From an uncultured Roseburia sp. (GTDB lineage Bacteria; Bacillota; Clostridia; Lachnospirales; Lachnospiraceae): a stretch of 52,230 nt of DNA. A program made the position numbers and the translations under genes. Positions within the stretch are counted from its first letter, which is position 1; each line of letters begins with the position of its first letter. Shown here one piece after another: positions 41,170 through 49,426 of the stretch. The stretch spans positions 1 to 52,230 of the forward strand of contig CANDCP010000018.1 in NCBI GenBank assembly GCA_947383215.1. The letters are read 5' to 3'. The notes under the pieces were generated by a model. That model saw only the letters and a list, made by a program, of their open reading frames with translations, did no database searches and had not been told where the DNA came from.

Positions 41170-42246
41170 ATGGAAATAAAAATTGGAAACAGGACGATAT
41201 CCGAGACATCAAGACCGTATTTTATCGCGGATATAGCGGCAAACCACGACGGAGATATTGACCGGGCATACCGTTTGATCGAGCTTGCAAAAGAGGCCGG
41301 GGCGGATGCCGCAAAATTTCAGAATTTTAAGGCGGAGACGATTGTGAGCAAAGGCGGTTTTGAAAGTCTCGGCGCGCAGCTGTCGCATCAGTCCTCGTGG
41401 AAAAAATCGGTATTTGACACGTATCAGGACGCGAGCCTGCCGGATGTCTGGTCAGAAAGGTTAAAGGCAAAATGTGACGAGGTCGGGATTGAATATATGA
41501 CCAGCCCGTATGATTTTGCGTCTGTGGATCTTGCGGATCGCTATGTGAACGCGTTTAAGATCGGGTCGGGAGATATTACATGGCCGGAAATTTTGGAGTA
41601 TATCGCAAAGAAAGAAAAGCCGGTGCTGCTGGCTACGGGGGCGTCGGAACTTTGCGATGTAAAGCGGGCGATGCAGGCCGTCTTAAAATATAACAAACAG
41701 GTTGTGCTCATGCAGTGCAATACAAATTATACGGCGTCGGACGATAATTTTTCATTTATAAATTTAAATGTGCTGCACGCCTATCATACGCTGTATCCCG
41801 ATTGTATTTTGGGCTTGTCGGACCACACGTTTGGACACACAACGGTCCTCGGCGCGTATGCGCTCGGCGCGCGTGTGTTTGAGAAGCATTTTACGGATGA
41901 CAATGACAGAGAAGGCCCGGATCATAAATTTTCTATGAACCCGGTCACATGGAAGCGGATGGTGCGCGCATGTGAGGAGCTTCGCGAGGCTATGGGAGAC
42001 GGGATAAAGAGAGTGGAAGACAATGAGCGGGATACGGTAAATATACAGAGAAGGGCGTTTTATCTGCAGAGGAACCTAAAGAAGGGCGATACGATTGAGG
42101 AAGAGGATATTTTCCCACTCAGGCCGGTTAAGGACGGGGCGGTCCTGCCGTTTGAGAGGTCAGAGGTGATCGGCAGGAGGGCTGCGAGGGATATACAGAG
42201 GGACGAATGTTTGCGCTGGGAGGATATTGAAGATGTTAAAGGGTAA
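41170..42246 (+). CDS. NeuB/PseI-like nonulosonic acid synthase
   Basis: This 358-residue protein has an N-terminal NeuB TIM barrel (about 1-285): 'YFIADIAANHDGDIDRAYRLIELAKEAGADAAKFQNFKAET', 'MTSPYDFASVDLADRYVNAFKIGSGDITWPEILEYIA', 'VVLMQCNTNYTASDDNFSFINLNVL' and 'GLSDHTFGHTTVLGAYALGARVFEKHFTDDNDREGPDHKFSM'. A C-terminal SAF (antifreeze-like) domain follows (about 290-355). It condenses a hexosamine-type sugar with PEP. The substrate preference (pseudaminic, legionaminic or other) cannot be read reliably; neighbouring pseB/pseC/pseH-like genes suggest the pseudaminic type. It overlaps the next gene by 14 nt. SD AAGGAGGGAGC is strong. Confidence 0.92.
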   Translation: MEIKIGNRTISETSRPYFIADIAANHDGDIDRAYRLIELAKEAGADAAKFQNFKAETIVSKGGFESLGAQLSHQSSWKKSVFDTYQDASLPDVWSERLKAKCDEVGIEYMTSPYDFASVDLADRYVNAFKIGSGDITWPEILEYIAKKEKPVLLATGASELCDVKRAMQAVLKYNKQVVLMQCNTNYTASDDNFSFINLNVLHAYHTLYPDCILGLSDHTFGHTTVLGAYALGARVFEKHFTDDNDREGPDHKFSMNPVTWKRMVRACEELREAMGDGIKRVEDNERDTVNIQRRAFYLQRNLKKGDTIEEEDIFPLRPVKDGAVLPFERSEVIGRRAARDIQRDECLRWEDIEDVKG

Positions 42247-42784
42247 GCAGGTATATTTGTGCGCGCTGGAGAGGGCGGATTTGCCCTATTTAATGGAGTG
42301 GAGAAACCGCGCCGGGTTTCGGAAGCATTTTCGCGAATATCGTGAGATTAATTCTGATATGCAAAACAGCTGGTATGAAAAAAAAGTTTTGGGCGACGCG
42401 GGAACCATAATGTTTGCGGTTCGGAGCACAGAGAACGACGAGCTGCTTGGGTGCTGCGGCCTTTGCTATATCAACTGGGTGCACCGCAATTCGGATCTTT
42501 CGCTTTATATCGGAAAGGATAACGCTTACATCGATGAGCTGGGGTATGCGAGAGAGAGCTGTAAGCTTTTGTTCGACTATGGATTTTTAGAGCTGGGTCT
42601 GGAAAAGATCTGGTCTGAGTTATATGAATTTGATGAGAAGAAGATTACTTTGTATCAGGAGCTTGGAATGCAGATTGACGGTACGCTGCGCAATCAGTAT
42701 TACTATGACGGCAGATGGTGGGATTCAAAGCTGCTGTCTATCTTGAGCGGCGAGTGGAAAAAAGGAAGGGATAACATTGGCTGA
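42233..42784 (+). CDS. GNAT acetyltransferase (PseH-like)
   Basis: This 183-residue GNAT family protein has 'VYLCALERADLPYLMEWRNRAGFRKHFREYREI', 'DELLGCCGLCYINWVHRNSDLSLYIGKDNAYIDELGYARESCKLLFDYGFLELGLEKIWSEL' (acetyl-CoA region) and 'FDEKKITLYQELGMQIDGTLRNQYYYDGRWWDSKLLSIL', the usual end of PseH-like proteins. It would N-acetylate the 4-amino group made by the DegT aminotransferase. The start at 42233 has GGAGGAT 8 nt upstream. It overlaps the NeuB-like gene (41170) and the next gene. Confidence 0.82.
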   Translation: MLKGKQVYLCALERADLPYLMEWRNRAGFRKHFREYREINSDMQNSWYEKKVLGDAGTIMFAVRSTENDELLGCCGLCYINWVHRNSDLSLYIGKDNAYIDELGYARESCKLLFDYGFLELGLEKIWSELYEFDEKKITLYQELGMQIDGTLRNQYYYDGRWWDSKLLSILSGEWKKGRDNIG

Positions 42785-43688
42785 ATTATGTCTTGGAACC
42801 GTACAGTTTGGAATGAAATACGGAATTAACAATCAGGGGGGACAGCCGTCGGAGGAAGCCTGCTTTGAAATGCTCGACGCAGCGCGCGAGAGCGGAATTT
42901 GTACGATTGATACGGCCCGGGCTTATGGGACGGCCGAAATTGTAGTTGGCAGGTATCTGCAGGATCGAAAGTGTCAGAGTAAAACAGATGTGATTTCAAA
43001 GCTGCGTCCAAACGTTATAGAAAAAGACGAGAGAGATGTGTATTCCGTGGTCCGAAGAGAGCTCGAGGGGAGTCTTGAGCGCCTTCACGTATCGTCGTTA
43101 AAAGGGTATTTGCTGCACACGCCGGAATATGTGTATGATGAGAGGATCATTCAGGCGCTGTTTCGGCTGAAGGAAGAAAGACTTGTTGAAAATATCGGCG
43201 TTTCGATATACGGAATGGAAGAAGGATATGAGGCGATCCGACAGCGCCTGGATTACGTGCAGTTGCCGTTTAGTATCCTCGATGAGCGGGGAATTCAGTC
43301 CGGATTTATGAAGAAGGCAAAAGAGGCCGGATTAACGATTTTTACAAGAAGCGCATTTTTGCAGGGCTTGTTCTTGATGGATCGGGATAAGGTTCCCCCG
43401 AATTTGGAGCATTCAAAGCCGTATTTGGATTATTTTGACACACTGGCCGAGCGGTATGAAAAAGGGAAGATAGAATTGCTGCTCCAATTTGTAAAGGCGT
43501 GCGGGGAGATCGATTATCTGGTGTTCGGCGTGGACAGCAAAGCGCAGCTCACGGAGGATATCAAGGCGTTTCGTACCGGTACGAAAATAGAAGCCCGTCT
43601 ATTGAGCGATATACAAAGTTACTATACGCAGGTGGACGACAGTATTATTTTGCCGAGTCTTTGGTCGAATGGGAGGAAGGCAGAATAG
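42777..43688 (+). CDS. Aldo/keto reductase
   Basis: This 303-residue AKR has 'LCLGTVQFGMKYGINNQGGQPSEEACFEMLDAARESGICTIDTARAYGTAE' (catalytic Asp and Tyr), 'LEGSLERLHVSSLKGYLLHTPEY' (catalytic His area) and 'VQLPFSILDERGIQSGFMKKAKEAGLTIFTRSAFLQGLF'. Similar AKR genes occur in nonulosonate clusters of Clostridia, where their step is not settled. It starts with TTG at 42777 (AAAGGAAGGG upstream), overlapping the PseH-like gene by 8 nt. There is no PseG homologue at this spot, where one might be expected. Confidence 0.85.
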   Translation: MAELCLGTVQFGMKYGINNQGGQPSEEACFEMLDAARESGICTIDTARAYGTAEIVVGRYLQDRKCQSKTDVISKLRPNVIEKDERDVYSVVRRELEGSLERLHVSSLKGYLLHTPEYVYDERIIQALFRLKEERLVENIGVSIYGMEEGYEAIRQRLDYVQLPFSILDERGIQSGFMKKAKEAGLTIFTRSAFLQGLFLMDRDKVPPNLEHSKPYLDYFDTLAERYEKGKIELLLQFVKACGEIDYLVFGVDSKAQLTEDIKAFRTGTKIEARLLSDIQSYYTQVDDSIILPSLWSNGRKAE

Positions 43689-43701
43689 GAGAAGAAATTT
43701 T

Positions 43702-44904
43702 ATGGAAGAGTTGATTAGCGTAATCGTGCCAATTTATAATGTAGCGCCGTATCTAAAAACGTGTGTTAACAGCATTTTAGGTCAAACGTATAAAAATATA
43801 GAAGTTATATTGGTTGACGACGGTTCCACGGATGGGAGCGCGAAGATATGCGATGATTTTAAGCAAAACGACGGCAGGGTTAAGGTGATCCACCAGAAAA
43901 ACGGAGGGCTTACCGTCACAAGAAGAGCCGGGGCGAATCTCGCACAGGGCGAATACATAGGTTTTGTAGATGGAGACGACTGGATTGAAAGAGATATGTA
44001 TCAAGTCTTATTTCACTACATTGATAGTGAGAAGACCGATATTGTGACATCGCGCGGTTACAGGGAATATGAATGGGGACGGGGCGGTCAGATACTTGGG
44101 GATACGGTTGCGAGCGGCAGATATGAAATCAGCGAAGAGAAGGATTATATATTAAGCTGTGTTTTTCCGGGAATTTACGGAAAGAAGGAATATATGAACG
44201 GAGCCGTATGGAACAAACTTTTTAGAGCCTCCATTATCAGGGAGGTTTTAAACGGAGTGGGTGATAACGTACATGGGTTTATGGACGATACCGTTTGTAT
44301 CGTGGGCTCCATTATAAAATCTAAGAGTATTTATGTGTCGCGCGATGTTTTGTATCATCACAGGGAAAGAGAGGGCGCGTTTACGCATTCCAAAAATCCA
44401 AGGGGACTCTTGCAGGTTAATTATGGTTACCTCGCTTTAAAGAAGATGATAGAAAATTCTGTGTATAAAGAAAAATTATTACCTGCATTATGCGAGTATG
44501 TTTCTCACTCGTTTTTTGACGCGTACAACAATTTTTTTGAAACAGATCAATGTGCAATCCCCGGTTATCTGTTTAGGAGTAAGAGGATACCGGAGGGTTC
44601 AAGCGTATTGATTTACGGCGCCGGAAAAGTGGGAAAGTCATATTGGAGGCAGTTAAAGGCAGAAGGCAGATATCGATTAATGGGGTTTGTTGATAAAAAT
44701 GCGGACAAAGCGGTTGATTTGGAAGAAGTATACAGAATAGATCAGGTTAGACGTTTAAAATTTGATTTTGTTGTGGTTGCAGTAAAAGATGAGGCTATTG
44801 TTGAGGAAATACGGAGCGATTTAGTGAAAAATGAAGTTAATTTAGAGAAAATCATTTGGGAACAGCCGCTTTCTATTATCGAATATTTCAGGCTTCCGAT
44901 GTGA
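43702..44904 (+). CDS. GT2 glycosyltransferase with C-terminal Rossmann module
   Basis: This 400-residue protein has a GT-A/GT2 domain (1 to about 250): 'ISVIVPIYNVAPYLKTCVNSILGQTYKNIEVILVDDGSTDGSAKICDDF' and 'GEYIGFVDGDDWIERDMYQVL' (DxD). A C-terminal Rossmann-like module follows at about 298-390 ('SVLIYGAGKVGKSYWRQL', 'MGFVDKNADK', 'FDFVVVAVKDEAI'). It would add a sugar from an NDP donor; the specific sugar cannot be told. The start at 43702 has AGGAG upstream and replaces an earlier in-frame ATG (43669) inside the AKR gene. Confidence 0.88.
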   Translation: MEELISVIVPIYNVAPYLKTCVNSILGQTYKNIEVILVDDGSTDGSAKICDDFKQNDGRVKVIHQKNGGLTVTRRAGANLAQGEYIGFVDGDDWIERDMYQVLFHYIDSEKTDIVTSRGYREYEWGRGGQILGDTVASGRYEISEEKDYILSCVFPGIYGKKEYMNGAVWNKLFRASIIREVLNGVGDNVHGFMDDTVCIVGSIIKSKSIYVSRDVLYHHREREGAFTHSKNPRGLLQVNYGYLALKKMIENSVYKEKLLPALCEYVSHSFFDAYNNFFETDQCAIPGYLFRSKRIPEGSSVLIYGAGKVGKSYWRQLKAEGRYRLMGFVDKNADKAVDLEEVYRIDQVRRLKFDFVVVAVKDEAIVEEIRSDLVKNEVNLEKIIWEQPLSIIEYFRLPM

Positions 44905-44933
44905 TGAGAGGAATATAGGGAAGGAAAATCAAA

Positions 44934-46112
44934 ATGGAAAAGCAAGGCTTAATTAGCGTGATAGTTCCCGTTTACAATGTTGAGAAATATCTGGAAACAT
45001 GTATCAAGTCTATTGTGAATCAAACGTATAAGCATCTGCAAATCATATTCGTGGACGATGGTTCGACCGATTCTTCCGGACAAATCTGCGATTTATATGC
45101 CAAAAGAGACGGGCGAATCCGTGTTATTCATCAAAAGAACGCCGGATTGGTCAGCGCAAGAAAGACCGGGTTGATGGCGGCGGACGGCGAATACGTAGGT
45201 TTTGTCGACAGCGACGACTATATTGACGCGGATATGTATCAGGATCTGCTGCAAGCCATTCGGGAGTCGCAGGCGGATTTTGTGCATACGGGATATTTTG
45301 ATGAGAGAAACGGAGTGGCGAAAGCGATTCTTCAGTATGAAGAGGCAATGTCTTATCTGGCAGATCAGAGAATAAAGTTTTTGCAGGATTATGTTCTGAA
45401 ATTTAATCGGAATCACAACATGCTGCATGGCGTTGTGGTGAAATTATTTAAGCGGGAATTGATTACGAAGTGCTATCAGAATGTGCCGGATTGCCAGTCT
45501 TATGGAGAAGATCTTCTGGCAACCTGTGCCTGTGTGTTGGAAAGCGGTTCTGTTTATATGAAAAAAAAGGCATATTACCATTATGTATACAGAATGGATT
45601 CCTTAAGCCGCAAAAATGACGAGGTCAGGATGGCGGTGTCGCTCGCGGAGTTATACAAGAGCCTTCAGGGACTGTTTAAACAGTACGGCTGTTCTGAGGC
45701 GTTAGAAGACGCTCTGAATTACTGGTTTAAAGAGAATTTGCAGGGAGTAATCGCAACATCAAAAGATTCCGGTATCTGTATACATCGCTATTTTTATCCA
45801 GACGTCTTAAAGCTTCAGAATAAACGAATTGTATTATACGGCGCCGGAATAGTGGGACAGGATTACTATGCCCAGCTTTGCAAATATCAGCAGTGCCGGA
45901 TTGTGGCCTGGGCGGATGGAAATGCGCAAAAGTATGATTTTGAATATATGCAGGTGGTCGGCATGGAGCGGATACGTGAGTTTGATTATGACATCGTAGT
46001 TCTTGCGGTGGCGGCTTTTGAAACCGCAGAAGCGATAAGAAGAGATCTGATAAAAAGCGGTGTGGAAGAGGAGAGAATCGTATGGATGGAACCAAGATCC
46101 GCACTATGGTAA
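44934..46112 (+). CDS. GT2 glycosyltransferase with C-terminal Rossmann module, second
   Basis: This 392-residue protein is laid out as the previous one. The GT2 domain has 'LISVIVPVYNVEKYLETCIKSIVNQTYKHLQIIFVDDGSTDSSGQICDLY' and 'GEYVGFVDSDDYIDADMYQDLL'. A C-terminal Rossmann-like module at about 296-390 has 'IVLYGAGIVGQDYYAQL', 'RIVAWADGN' and 'YDIVVLAVAAFETAEAIRRDLI'. The two adjacent genes are paralogues, probably from tandem duplication. Each may add a different sugar to the repeating unit. SD GGGAAGGAAAA precedes the ATG. Confidence 0.88.
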   Translation: MEKQGLISVIVPVYNVEKYLETCIKSIVNQTYKHLQIIFVDDGSTDSSGQICDLYAKRDGRIRVIHQKNAGLVSARKTGLMAADGEYVGFVDSDDYIDADMYQDLLQAIRESQADFVHTGYFDERNGVAKAILQYEEAMSYLADQRIKFLQDYVLKFNRNHNMLHGVVVKLFKRELITKCYQNVPDCQSYGEDLLATCACVLESGSVYMKKKAYYHYVYRMDSLSRKNDEVRMAVSLAELYKSLQGLFKQYGCSEALEDALNYWFKENLQGVIATSKDSGICIHRYFYPDVLKLQNKRIVLYGAGIVGQDYYAQLCKYQQCRIVAWADGNAQKYDFEYMQVVGMERIREFDYDIVVLAVAAFETAEAIRRDLIKSGVEEERIVWMEPRSALW

Positions 46113-46171
46113 GTAAAAAGGCATGCTTTCAATGACGGAGTATTTGCCGGTAATCATGTAGGAGGAATTGC

Positions 46172-47764
46172 ATGTTTATACAGAATGCCGATAAAAAAAT
46201 TGTTTATTGGGGGATTGGATTTATTTGTAAACTCTGTTTGGAGCAATATTATAACATACAGCCCGTTTTGTTTATTGATTCTCGTTCCGAACGTGATTTT
46301 TTCCACGGAAAGCCGGTAAAGCGTCCCGACGAAATCGAAGATTGGTCTTCCTATTACATTATTATCACGATTAAATCGGACGACGCGCTGGAGCATATTC
46401 GAGGCATATTAAAAGCAAAAGGGTTAAAAGAGGGGCGGGATTTCGGCTCTTATAAGGATGTTTTTGAGTGCAGCGTACCGTCTGTCCGGGAAAGTGTAAA
46501 TTTGCTTGGAAATTTTATGAATAAGCATACGGAGGCGGCCAATCCGATTATGCTGTTGCTGCCGTTTGAGATTATACGCGACAGTATAAATTTTGAATCG
46601 TTTATCTCAAGTTACATACGGGCAAGAAAGCCCACAGAGTGCCTGTTTTTTTCTTCTCTTTACGTGTTATCCGAGCAGGAAGCGTCTCTTCGGTTTGGCT
46701 GTCCGGTGTTTTGCCTTCCGGATCTGTCTGATGGAAAAACAGAGGACGGGGGGCGGCTAGAGAAGCTGTCGGATGAAGAGCGCGGCTGGATAAGGGAGAT
46801 GGAAGGGAGAAAGCGCTCATCGGATCAGGAAAAATCCATTGAAGAATCTGAGGCGTGGTATCGTTATTTTAAAACCGTCTTAGAGATTGTCCGCCCGTCG
46901 AAGATTATCTACTGGGGAAACTGGAGCAGAGAGAGTTACATACTGGGACATCTGGCCGGTATGTGCGGCGTGCCGTATGGATATATGGAGCACGGCTGGC
47001 TTCCGGGAACGTACCAGGTTGACCCGAGAGGGATTATGGGACAGAGCGAGTATGCCGTAAACCCCCGGATGTTTGACGCGGTGGCGGTGGATGCGGTTTA
47101 CGAGGTGGAGCGGATCAAAGCCTATATAAAAGAACGGAAATTAGACACCAGGGTCTTTGTGGAAACCGCTGAGGATAACGCGGCGCTTGCGGGCGTCGAT
47201 AAAACGAAGAAAACCGTTTTTTTGGTGGGGATGGACGATCATGGGATGGAGATGAACCCCGATTGCGAGTATTGGAAAACGTATATTTCCGGCGTTGTCA
47301 GATCCACGGAGGAGGCGTTGCTTGCGCTGGCTGCCGTCTGTGAGAAAAGGAACTGGAACCTGATTTTTAAGCCGCATCCGGGCAATCCCGCTCCGGAAAT
47401 TGCCGGCTGTAAAGAGCGCGTAACCTTCGTCCGTGAGACGGAAATCGACCGTCTGATTAAGATGGCAGACGTGGTGGTCAGCATCTGCTCGGCGGTCGAC
47501 TATAAGACGCTGATTTACGGCAAGCCGCTTGTCCAATTGGGGATCAACGGGCTTTTGGGAAAAGGCTGCTCTTACATTGTCGGCGAAGCCGCAGAACTGG
47601 AAGACCAGCTCGCGTTAGCGTTAAAAGAGGGGATGACGGGAAGGCAAAAGGAAAATTTTGACCGTCTGCTTCAGATTTTACTGCAAAGGTATCTCTGGGA
47701 TGACCGGTCCGAGAGGACGCTGCGGTATGGATTGACGGTAGAAAGGGATTTTATAGATGGATAA
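46172..47764 (+). CDS. Rossmann module + KpsC/KpsS-like capsule glycosyltransferase
   Basis: This 530-residue protein has an N-terminal Rossmann-like module (about 8-100: 'IVYWGIGFICKLCLEQYYNIQPVLFIDSR', 'SYYIIITIKSDDALEHI'). The rest is GT-B like: 'IIYWGNWSRESYILGHLAGMCGVPYGYMEHGWLPGTYQVD', 'KTVFLVGMDDHGMEM', 'NLIFKPHPGNPAPEI', 'IKMADVVVSICSAVDYKTLIYGKPLVQLG'. The HGWLPGT, KPHP and S-CSxxDYKTLxYGKP motifs resemble KpsC/KpsS capsule enzymes, whose members use CMP-Kdo. It could use a CMP-ulosonate from the neighbouring synthetase genes. SD AGGAGGAATTGC is strong. The exact family is uncertain. Confidence 0.7.
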   Translation: MFIQNADKKIVYWGIGFICKLCLEQYYNIQPVLFIDSRSERDFFHGKPVKRPDEIEDWSSYYIIITIKSDDALEHIRGILKAKGLKEGRDFGSYKDVFECSVPSVRESVNLLGNFMNKHTEAANPIMLLLPFEIIRDSINFESFISSYIRARKPTECLFFSSLYVLSEQEASLRFGCPVFCLPDLSDGKTEDGGRLEKLSDEERGWIREMEGRKRSSDQEKSIEESEAWYRYFKTVLEIVRPSKIIYWGNWSRESYILGHLAGMCGVPYGYMEHGWLPGTYQVDPRGIMGQSEYAVNPRMFDAVAVDAVYEVERIKAYIKERKLDTRVFVETAEDNAALAGVDKTKKTVFLVGMDDHGMEMNPDCEYWKTYISGVVRSTEEALLALAAVCEKRNWNLIFKPHPGNPAPEIAGCKERVTFVRETEIDRLIKMADVVVSICSAVDYKTLIYGKPLVQLGINGLLGKGCSYIVGEAAELEDQLALALKEGMTGRQKENFDRLLQILLQRYLWDDRSERTLRYGLTVERDFIDG

Positions 47765-48767
47765 ATATAATATATTAGATTGTACGCTTCGGGACGGCGG
47801 ATATATTAATAAGTGGAAGTTTCATGACGAGGCGATCTCGGATATCATAGAAAGGCTGATAAACGCGGGGCTGGATTTTGTCGAGGTCGGATATCTGAAC
47901 AATGCGGGGGCCGTGTGCGACACGACGCAGTTTCTGACGGTTCCGCAGATCAGACAATATCTGCCGAAGCAGAGGGGCAGCTGCATTCTGCTGGCAATGG
48001 CAGACGTGCAGCAATATAGGCCGGAGGATCTTACGCCGTGCACCGGGGACTCCATAGACGGGATACGCGTCGTGTTTTATAAGCGTCAGGTGGAAGAGGC
48101 GATGGTTCTTGCGAGGGCGGTGATTGAAAACGGTTACCGGCTGTTTATGCAGCCGATGGTTACCATCGACTATACGATAGACGAGTATGCCGCGCTGGTA
48201 AAACGGATTGCGGAGTTAAAGCCGTATGCCGTTTCCATCGTCGACAGCTTCGGCTATATGATAAAAGAGGACTTCCGGCGGTATTTTAAAGTGCTCGACA
48301 ATATTTTGCTGCCGGAAACGATGATTGGGTTTCATTCCCATAACAATATGAACCTTGCGTTCCTCACGGCGCAGGATTTGTTAGAATACAGCACGAACAG
48401 GCGTCTTATCATCGATTCGTCCCTGTACGGAATGGGCCGCGGGGCCGGGAACTTAAATACGGAGCTGATCACGAATTACTACAATATGGTGCTCGGGCAG
48501 AAATACGATGTGAATCAGATCTTATATTTAATCAGCCGCTATATCATGCCGATCTATCAGGAGCGGCAGTGGGGATATTCGCCGTATCTGTTTATCACCG
48601 GACTGTACCACTATCATCCGAATTATGCGTGTTATCTGTTGGAGGATTATGACGTGACCGTGTCAGAGTTCGAGAAATTTATCCATACGGTTCCGGAGGA
48701 GATGAAAACAAAGTGCCGGAAGGAGTATGTGATAGAGATGTATAGAAAGTATAAGGGAAGCTTATAG
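47757..48767 (+). CDS. DRE-TIM (HMG-CoA lyase-like) aldolase, copy 2
   Basis: This 336-residue paralogue of the gene at 31182 has 'NILDCTLRDGGYINKWKFHDEAI' at the N-terminus, 'MIGFHSHNNMNLAFLTAQDLLEY' (metal His-x-His, about 188) and 'IDSSLYGMGRGAGNLNTELI'. The C-terminal part, 'QWGYSPYLFITGLYHYHPNYACYLL', differs enough to suggest another substrate. As in the first copy, it is followed at once by a cytidylyltransferase gene (1 nt after the stop). It probably makes the ulosonate that is then CMP-activated. It overlaps the KpsC/S-like gene by 8 nt. Confidence 0.8.
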   Translation: MDKYNILDCTLRDGGYINKWKFHDEAISDIIERLINAGLDFVEVGYLNNAGAVCDTTQFLTVPQIRQYLPKQRGSCILLAMADVQQYRPEDLTPCTGDSIDGIRVVFYKRQVEEAMVLARAVIENGYRLFMQPMVTIDYTIDEYAALVKRIAELKPYAVSIVDSFGYMIKEDFRRYFKVLDNILLPETMIGFHSHNNMNLAFLTAQDLLEYSTNRRLIIDSSLYGMGRGAGNLNTELITNYYNMVLGQKYDVNQILYLISRYIMPIYQERQWGYSPYLFITGLYHYHPNYACYLLEDYDVTVSEFEKFIHTVPEEMKTKCRKEYVIEMYRKYKGSL

Positions 48768-48768
48768 T

Positions 48769-49416
48769 ATGGAAAAGATCATTGCAATTATGCCGATAAA
48801 ATTACAAAATGAACGTCTTCCGGGAAAAAATACAAAGCTTTTGGGGGGGAAACCGCTGCTGCAATATGAATTGGAATCGCTGCTGCAGATCAAAGAGCTT
48901 GCGGGCGTCTATGTTTACTGCAGCGACGAAGAGATCTGCAAGTATCTGCCGCAGGGCGCGTCGTTTGTCAAAAGGCCGGGGGAGCTGGATCTTGCGACGT
49001 CTAATTTTACACAGATCTTCTCCAGCTTTATGAGGGAAAAGGACGCGGATATTTATGTATACGCCCATGCTACGGCCCCTTACGTAAAGGTGGAGACAAT
49101 GCGGGAATGTATCGAGGCCGTGCGGTCCGGGGAGCACGATTCCGCGTTCTGCGCGGAAAAAATCCAGGACTACTTATGGGAGGACGGCGCGCCGCTAAAC
49201 TTTGACGCGTCCAATCTTCCGAGAAGTCAGGATTTAGGCGTGATTTACCGGGAGACGTCCGGGATCTATGTCTTCCGAAAAGAAGTGTTTATGAAATACA
49301 AAAGAAGGATCGGTGCGAATCCTTTTATAAAGGAGGTATCTTTTCGGGAACGGATTGATATTAATGGTCCCGAGGATTTTTCTCTGGCGGAAGCTTTTTT
49401 GAATATGGACTGTTAA
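48769..49416 (+). CDS. Acylneuraminate/ulosonate cytidylyltransferase-like, copy 2
   Basis: This 215-residue paralogue of the gene at 32203 has 'IIAIMPIKLQNERLPGKNTKLLGGKPLLQYELESLL' (CTP loop), 'VYVYCSDEEICKYLPQG', 'DADIYVYAHATAPYVKVETM' and 'RIDINGPEDFSLAEAFL'. It is coupled to the aldolase gene at 47757. Together the two pairs (31182/32203 and 47757/48769) repeat the same operon unit 16.6 kb apart within one island. Confidence 0.82.
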   Translation: MEKIIAIMPIKLQNERLPGKNTKLLGGKPLLQYELESLLQIKELAGVYVYCSDEEICKYLPQGASFVKRPGELDLATSNFTQIFSSFMREKDADIYVYAHATAPYVKVETMRECIEAVRSGEHDSAFCAEKIQDYLWEDGAPLNFDASNLPRSQDLGVIYRETSGIYVFRKEVFMKYKRRIGANPFIKEVSFRERIDINGPEDFSLAEAFLNMDC

Positions 49417-49426
49417 GGGGGTTTTT

